DNA of 24,605 nt from FEN-727 sp036508635. GTDB lineage: Bacteria > Actinomycetota > Geothermincolia > Fen-727 > Anoxymicrobiaceae. The notes under the pieces were generated by a model that did not search any database, was not told the DNA's origin, and worked only from the letters and a program-made list of their open reading frames with translations. Positions 23,905 through 24,605 of the stretch are shown here, piece by piece. Positions within the stretch are counted from its first letter, which is position 1; every line of letters begins with the position of its first letter. The DNA lies in the NCBI GenBank assembly GCA_036508635.1, contig DATCGY010000199.1:1-24605 (forward strand). The letters run 5' to 3'. A program made the position numbers and the translations under genes.

Positions 23905-24605
23905 CTATTTGGTGATAGTGATCCTGGGGCTTTTCCATGAAGATGCGTTCACGTCGGCGTCGACAGTGATCTTTCTCCTGGAATCCATGTCGTCGACGTA
24001 GACGGCGTGCAGCCTGTCTCCTTCGATTCGGAAAGCGCTTGTCCTCACAAGGAAACCGGGTGGGCTGTGATCTATTATGTACTTGGTCATGGACACCATC
24101 ACGTTTTCATCCCTGGTGTTGCTTATTACAATCGTCGACGCGTCCACCCCGAGCGGATATGTCTGGTATGCGACCTTCGGTGGTGCATGTCTTGGGAGGT
24201 TGGCCGGCATCTGCATTTGCCATTCGCGCCTGGTAACCTCGAAAATGTCGGCTGTTACCAAATAGAGCTTGCCGTATTTATCCCTCAGGTACCGATAATT
24301 GAAACATACGGTGGAAGTTCCTCTGGGTATCGTGACCTGCTGCAGGACCAGTGGCTTCACGTTCTCGCCGCTCGCGCCCAGGGTCAGATAGCATGACTCC
24401 GGGACCTTGAGAGTGACGTTGAACTTCTCGATGCCGTTCCTCCGCGAGATGAACACGTCTTCGAGCTTCAGGTTTATCCCGAGGTTGAAAGCTTTTCGCA
24501 TAAAAGGCGACACTGTGTAGCCGAAGGTCCTGGCCTCGTAGTAGAGCTGTCCGGGAGTGTCGAAGCTGACTTCCCCGATGTTCTTTTCACCGAGGGGCCG
24601 CTCCC
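23905..24605 (-). CDS. Unrecognised gene, 5' end outside window
   Basis: I do not recognise this gene. A GTG at 24513 would give 202 residues, but the frame is open all the way to the window edge (reading ERPLGEKNIGE then VSFDTPGQLYYEARTFGYT before that GTG), so the protein is at least about 233 residues and starts outside. The visible part is soluble, with no membrane helix and many alternating hydrophobic stretches that suggest beta structure (KFNVTLKVPESCYLTLG, VTIPRGTSTVCFNYRY, KITVDADV). The residues ASTIVISNTRDENVMVSMTKYIIDHSPPGF suggest a second beta domain. No catalytic motif is obvious. It ends convergently 48 bases from rho. Base composition is similar to its neighbours, though slightly less GC-rich near the 3' end. 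Confidence 0.6.
   Translation of the reverse strand, partial: ERPLGEKNIGEVSFDTPGQLYYEARTFGYTVSPFMRKAFNLGINLKLEDVFISRRNGIEKFNVTLKVPESCYLTLGASGENVKPLVLQQVTIPRGTSTVCFNYRYLRDKYGKLYLVTADIFEVTRREWQMQMPANLPRHAPPKVAYQTYPLGVDASTIVISNTRDENVMVSMTKYIIDHSPPGFLVRTSAFRIEGDRLHAVYVDDMDSRRKITVDADVNASSWKSPRITITK

Overview
The window is GC-rich, compact bacterial chromosome with short gaps and frequent TTG and GTG starts behind strong Shine-Dalgarno sequences. No rRNA, tRNA, CRISPR array, transposase or integrase was recognised. Gene content suggests a deep-branching anaerobic actinobacterium or close relative. The pointers are tungstate uptake with molybdopterin synthesis, an F420-associated (DUF2342-type) metalloprotease, and hom and thrC lying near rho as in Actinobacteria. 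Several genes are of a kind best known from archaea: a MoeA fused to a binding-protein domain, a hexulose-phosphate synthase/RraA fusion, an ApgM-type phosphomutase, and cyclic 2,3-diphosphoglycerate (cDPG) synthetase with 2-phosphoglycerate kinase. The lineage is an inference from gene content only.

Region 1 (1-9610, + strand) begins with the 3' part of a four-helix membrane protein. A tungstate/molybdopterin block follows: tupA-tupB-tupC (tungstate ABC importer), moeA, a second moeA with a C-terminal periplasmic-binding-protein-like domain, moaA, moaC, a MOSC-domain gene and mogA. TupABC imports the oxyanion, MoaA and MoaC make cPMP, MogA adenylylates molybdopterin and the MoeA proteins insert metal. 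moaD, moaE, moeB and mobA are not in the window. Short repeats lie between the two moeA genes and between the MOSC gene and mogA.

Region 2 (9611-11883, + strand) holds a small RsbRD-N-like protein behind a good sigma-A-type promoter whose spacer is a perfect inverted repeat, then a histidine phosphatase and a membrane-anchored Ig-like/PsbP-like protein.

Region 3 (11917-14453, - strand) is a two-gene unit: an HPS-RraA fusion followed by a DUF2342-type zinc metalloprotease. A 311-base divergent intergenic region (14454-14764) with several inverted repeats separates it from region 4.

Region 4 (14765-23856, + strand) is one long co-directional run: hom, thrC, an ApgM-family gene, a metallophosphoesterase, cDPG synthetase, 2-phosphoglycerate kinase, a small transaldolase and rho. 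Two functions appear to be interleaved. Threonine synthesis has hom and thrC but no recognisable thrB, and the ApgM-family gene sits where homoserine kinase would be expected. A complete 2-phosphoglycerate to 2,3-DPG to cDPG route is encoded next to it, preceded by a phosphodiesterase-like gene that could be its breakdown enzyme. The window ends inside an unrecognised - strand gene convergent with rho.
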